From NCBI RefSeq assembly GCF_004519335.1, contig NZ_SOZD01000001.1, positions 186,001 through 250,000 of the forward strand: 64,000 nucleotides of DNA. The letters run 5' to 3'. Below are positions 62,065 through 64,000 of the stretch, piece by piece. The stretch's first letter is position 1; each line of letters starts with the position of its first letter. The translations under genes and the position numbers were made by a program. Source of the stretch: Jiella endophytica. GTDB lineage: Bacteria; Pseudomonadota; Alphaproteobacteria; Rhizobiales; Rhizobiaceae. Below the pieces are notes generated by a model. It searched no databases. It was not told where the DNA came from and saw only the letters and a program-made list of their open reading frames with translations.

Positions 62065-63720
62065 ATGCCGACGCTCGAGAACGATGCTGCACCCTTGCGC
62101 GAAGAGGCGCTCGCCTCCAATGCCTGGCCGTTCGAGGAGGCTCGCAAGCTCCTGAAGCGTTTCGAGGCGCCGGGCATGCCTGCCGAGGTGCTGTTCGAGA
62201 CCGGCTACGGACCCTCCGGCCTGCCGCATATCGGCACCTTCGGCGAGGTGGCGCGAACCTCGATGGTGCGTCATGCCTTTCGCGTCCTGACCGACGACGC
62301 GGTTCCGACACGGCTCCTCTGCTTTTCCGACGATATGGACGGCCTGCGCAAGGTACCGGACAACGTGCCGAACCGCGAGATGATGGCGACCCATCTCGGC
62401 AAGCCGCTGTCGCGCATCCCGGATCCGTTCTCCAACGAGCACCCGTCCTTCGCCGCGGCGAACAATGCGCGGCTGAGGCACTTTCTCGACGGCTTCCGCT
62501 TCGACTACGAGTTCGCCTCGGCGACCGACTACTACACCGCCGGCCGCTTCGACGCGACGCTCCTGAAGATGCTCGCCGCCTATGACGAGGTGATGGAGAT
62601 CATCCTGCCGACGCTCGGGCCGGACCGGCGGGCAACCTATTCGCCCTTCCTGCCGATCCATCCGAAGACCGGCATCGTCCTGCAGGTTCCGATGGTCGAG
62701 CGCGATCCGGCCGCCGGCACCATCGCCTATCTCGATCCAGAGACCGGCGAGCGGATCGAGACCAGCGTCACCGGCGGCAGGGTGAAGTGCCAGTGGAAGG
62801 CCGACTGGGCGATGCGCTGGACGGCGCTCGGCGTCGACTACGAGATGGCCGGCAAGGACCTGATCGACAGCGTGACCCTTTCCTCGAAGATCTGCCGGGC
62901 GCTGGGGGCAAAGCCGCCGGAGGGCTTCAACTACGAGCTCTTCCTCGACGAAAACGGCCAGAAGATCTCGAAGTCCAAGGGCAACGGCCTGACCATCGAC
63001 GACTGGCTGGCCTATGCCTCGCCGGAGAGCCTGTCGCTCTACATGTTCCAGAAGCCGAAGACGGCAAAGAAGCTCTATTTCGACGTCATTCCCAAGGCGG
63101 TAGACGACTATTACGCCTTCCTGTCGGCCTATCGGCGCCAGGAGATGCGCCAGCAGCTGCAGAACCCGGTCTGGCACATCCATGACGGCATGCCGCCGGA
63201 ACAGGGCATCGCTGTGCCCTTCGCCATGCTGCTCAACCTCGTCTCGGCGTCCAATGCGTCGAATAAGGAAACCCTCTGGGGCTTCATTAGCCGCTATGCG
63301 CCGGGCGTCACTGCGACGACCGATCCGGAGCTCGACCGGCTGGTCGGCTACGCGCTGCGCTACTACGATGATTTCGTCAAGCCCGCCAAGCGTTTCCGCG
63401 CGCCGGATGAGGTGGAACGCGAAGCGCTTGCCGCTCTCGACGCCAAGCTCGCCGAGCTTCCCGAAGATGCCGATGGCGAGGCGATCCAGAACGCCATGCT
63501 CGACGTCGCCCGGCCGATCGAGCGCTATCAGGATTTGAAGAAGAAGGGGCCGGAAGGCGGGCCGGGGGTCTCGGTCGAGTGGTTCCAGGCGCTCTACCAG
63601 ATCCTTCTCGGCCAGGAGAAGGGACCGCGCTTCGGCTCCTTCGTGGCGCTTTACGGGATCGGCGAGACCCGCGCACTGATCCGTCTTGCGCTGGAGGGAA
63701 AGCTCGCCGACGCCGCCTGA
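62065..63720 (+). CDS. lysS: lysyl-tRNA synthetase, class I
   Basis: A 551-residue class I enzyme. The HIGH motif is PHIGT (H55-T58) in [16 protein letters not shown], and the KMSKS loop is KISKSKGNG (about 300-308). The C-terminal helical domain ends at the stop without extension. Class I LysRS is found in archaea and in many Alphaproteobacteria instead of the class II form. It charges tRNA-Lys in the cytoplasm. Promoter-like hexamers lie 70-98 bases upstream. Confidence 0.95.
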   Translation: MPTLENDAAPLREEALASNAWPFEEARKLLKRFEAPGMPAEVLFETGYGPSGLPHIGTFGEVARTSMVRHAFRVLTDDAVPTRLLCFSDDMDGLRKVPDNVPNREMMATHLGKPLSRIPDPFSNEHPSFAAANNARLRHFLDGFRFDYEFASATDYYTAGRFDATLLKMLAAYDEVMEIILPTLGPDRRATYSPFLPIHPKTGIVLQVPMVERDPAAGTIAYLDPETGERIETSVTGGRVKCQWKADWAMRWTALGVDYEMAGKDLIDSVTLSSKICRALGAKPPEGFNYELFLDENGQKISKSKGNGLTIDDWLAYASPESLSLYMFQKPKTAKKLYFDVIPKAVDDYYAFLSAYRRQEMRQQLQNPVWHIHDGMPPEQGIAVPFAMLLNLVSASNASNKETLWGFISRYAPGVTATTDPELDRLVGYALRYYDDFVKPAKRFRAPDEVEREALAALDAKLAELPEDADGEAIQNAMLDVARPIERYQDLKKKGPEGGPGVSVEWFQALYQILLGQEKGPRFGSFVALYGIGETRALIRLALEGKLADAA

Positions 63721-63737
63721 GGCGCCAGTTCGGGCGT

Positions 63738-63760
63738 GCCGCGGCGTCGCCTGCCGCGGC
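63738..63760. terminator. hairpin between convergent lysS and nuclease-like gene
   Basis: GCCGCGGC occurs twice, separated by seven bases, forming an 8-bp perfect stem in the 40-bp convergent gap. No T-run follows on either strand, so termination would be weak or Rho-assisted. Confidence 0.4.
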
Positions 63761-64000
63761 CTATCGCCAGAGGCCGCGCTTTGCTTCTTTTGCCGCCGCT
63801 TCGGCCTTCTCGTAGGGGCCGCCGGGCGCCGCCTTCGCCCAGCCATTCTCGACCACCCAGCGGCCGATATCCTCGTCCGCGACGGTGCAGGCGCTGGTCG
63901 CCTCGCCGCGTTTCAGGCCGAAATCCTGAGGCACGTCGCAGGCGATCGAGCGGCCACGCAGGAAGCGCCGAAGCTCGGTGCGCGCCATCACTCCGCAGGG
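63761..64000 (-). CDS. thermonuclease-like (SNase) protein, C-terminal part
   Basis: The 5' end lies past the right edge; the last 79 codons are present. GVMARTELRRFLRGR and the ending WVVENGWAKAAPGGPYEKAE plus KEAKRGLWR match the C-terminus of staphylococcal-nuclease-like proteins common in Rhizobiales, where the last helices read AxxARRGLW. Catalytic residues, if any, would be in the missing part. An internal ATG near 63991 is probably not the start, because in-frame coding continues to the edge. Confidence 0.7.
   Translation of the reverse strand, partial: PCGVMARTELRRFLRGRSIACDVPQDFGLKRGEATSACTVADEDIGRWVVENGWAKAAPGGPYEKAEAAAKEAKRGLWR

Noticed and set aside
61444-63846. Long minus-strand open frame spanning the TerB-like gene and the antisense of lysS
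   Set aside because: Only the last 136 codons have TerB features; the rest is antisense to lysyl-tRNA synthetase.
1-64000. Search by eye for insertion sequences, CRISPR repeats, integrases, phage genes or rRNA
   Set aside because: None was seen on either strand.

Overview
The window is GC-rich chromosomal DNA from an alphaproteobacterium, most likely of the Hyphomicrobiales. The signs are a class I lysyl-tRNA synthetase, DUF1194, DUF3422 and ExoD proteins, an entericidin-type lipoprotein behind an EcfG-type promoter, and genes tied to tetrahydromethanopterin (H4MPT) C1 metabolism at the left edge. The species cannot be named from this sequence. I found no transposase, CRISPR array, phage module or rRNA. 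One tRNA gene (Thr, UGU) is present.

Layout. 0-2.6 kb: an H4MPT/methanofuran-type gene cut by the left edge, a HisA-related protein, tRNA-Thr and a Rieske protein. 2.6-5.4 kb: an amidohydrolase/formamidase-like operon divergent from a MarR regulator. 5.5-11.7 kb: a peptide-type ABC importer operon ending in a translationally coupled phosphoribosyltransferase. 12-16.7 kb: an amino-acid-type ABC importer, a divergent DUF1989 protein and an HpxZ/AtzH-like protein. 16.7-21.6 kb: a second, paralogous MarR regulator and a three-gene molybdenum hydroxylase whose FeS subunit is fused to a CoxG domain. 21.9-29.2 kb: a cytosine-deaminase-like amidohydrolase, a GNAT protein, a hydantoin/allantoin-racemase-like protein and a polyamine-type ABC importer. 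With the two MarR proteins, this 2.6-29.2 kb block looks like a catabolic and uptake region for nitrogen-containing ring, amide or ureide compounds. The substrates are unknown.

29.3-42.2 kb: LysE exporter, YbdK ligase, lutABC (leftward), a DUF3422 protein and glcDEF (rightward). Nearly every gap in these two oxidation operons holds a small accessory gene of a proliferating family: Uma2 nuclease-like (two), a truncated DUF29, and a DUF433/DUF5615 antitoxin/PIN-toxin-like pair.

42-64 kb: core and envelope functions. These are topoisomerase IB behind a perfect EcfG-type promoter, DUF2945, a YqaA-like membrane protein, chromate transporter, exported and membrane proteins of unknown function, a VWA protein (DUF1194), a GlxA-family regulator, a TadG-like VWA protein, phasin, ExoD, patatin, entericidin, a class III nucleotide cyclase with a haem-c sensor motif, a GT2 glycosyltransferase divergent from an orphan solute-binding protein, a TerB-like protein, lysyl-tRNA synthetase and the 3' part of a nuclease-like gene at the right edge.

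Start codons were chosen from Shine-Dalgarno matches and family N-termini. Several catabolic and transport genes overlap by 4 bp (ATGA or GTGA), which supports the operon calls. Functions are inferred from visible motifs; no database search was run.
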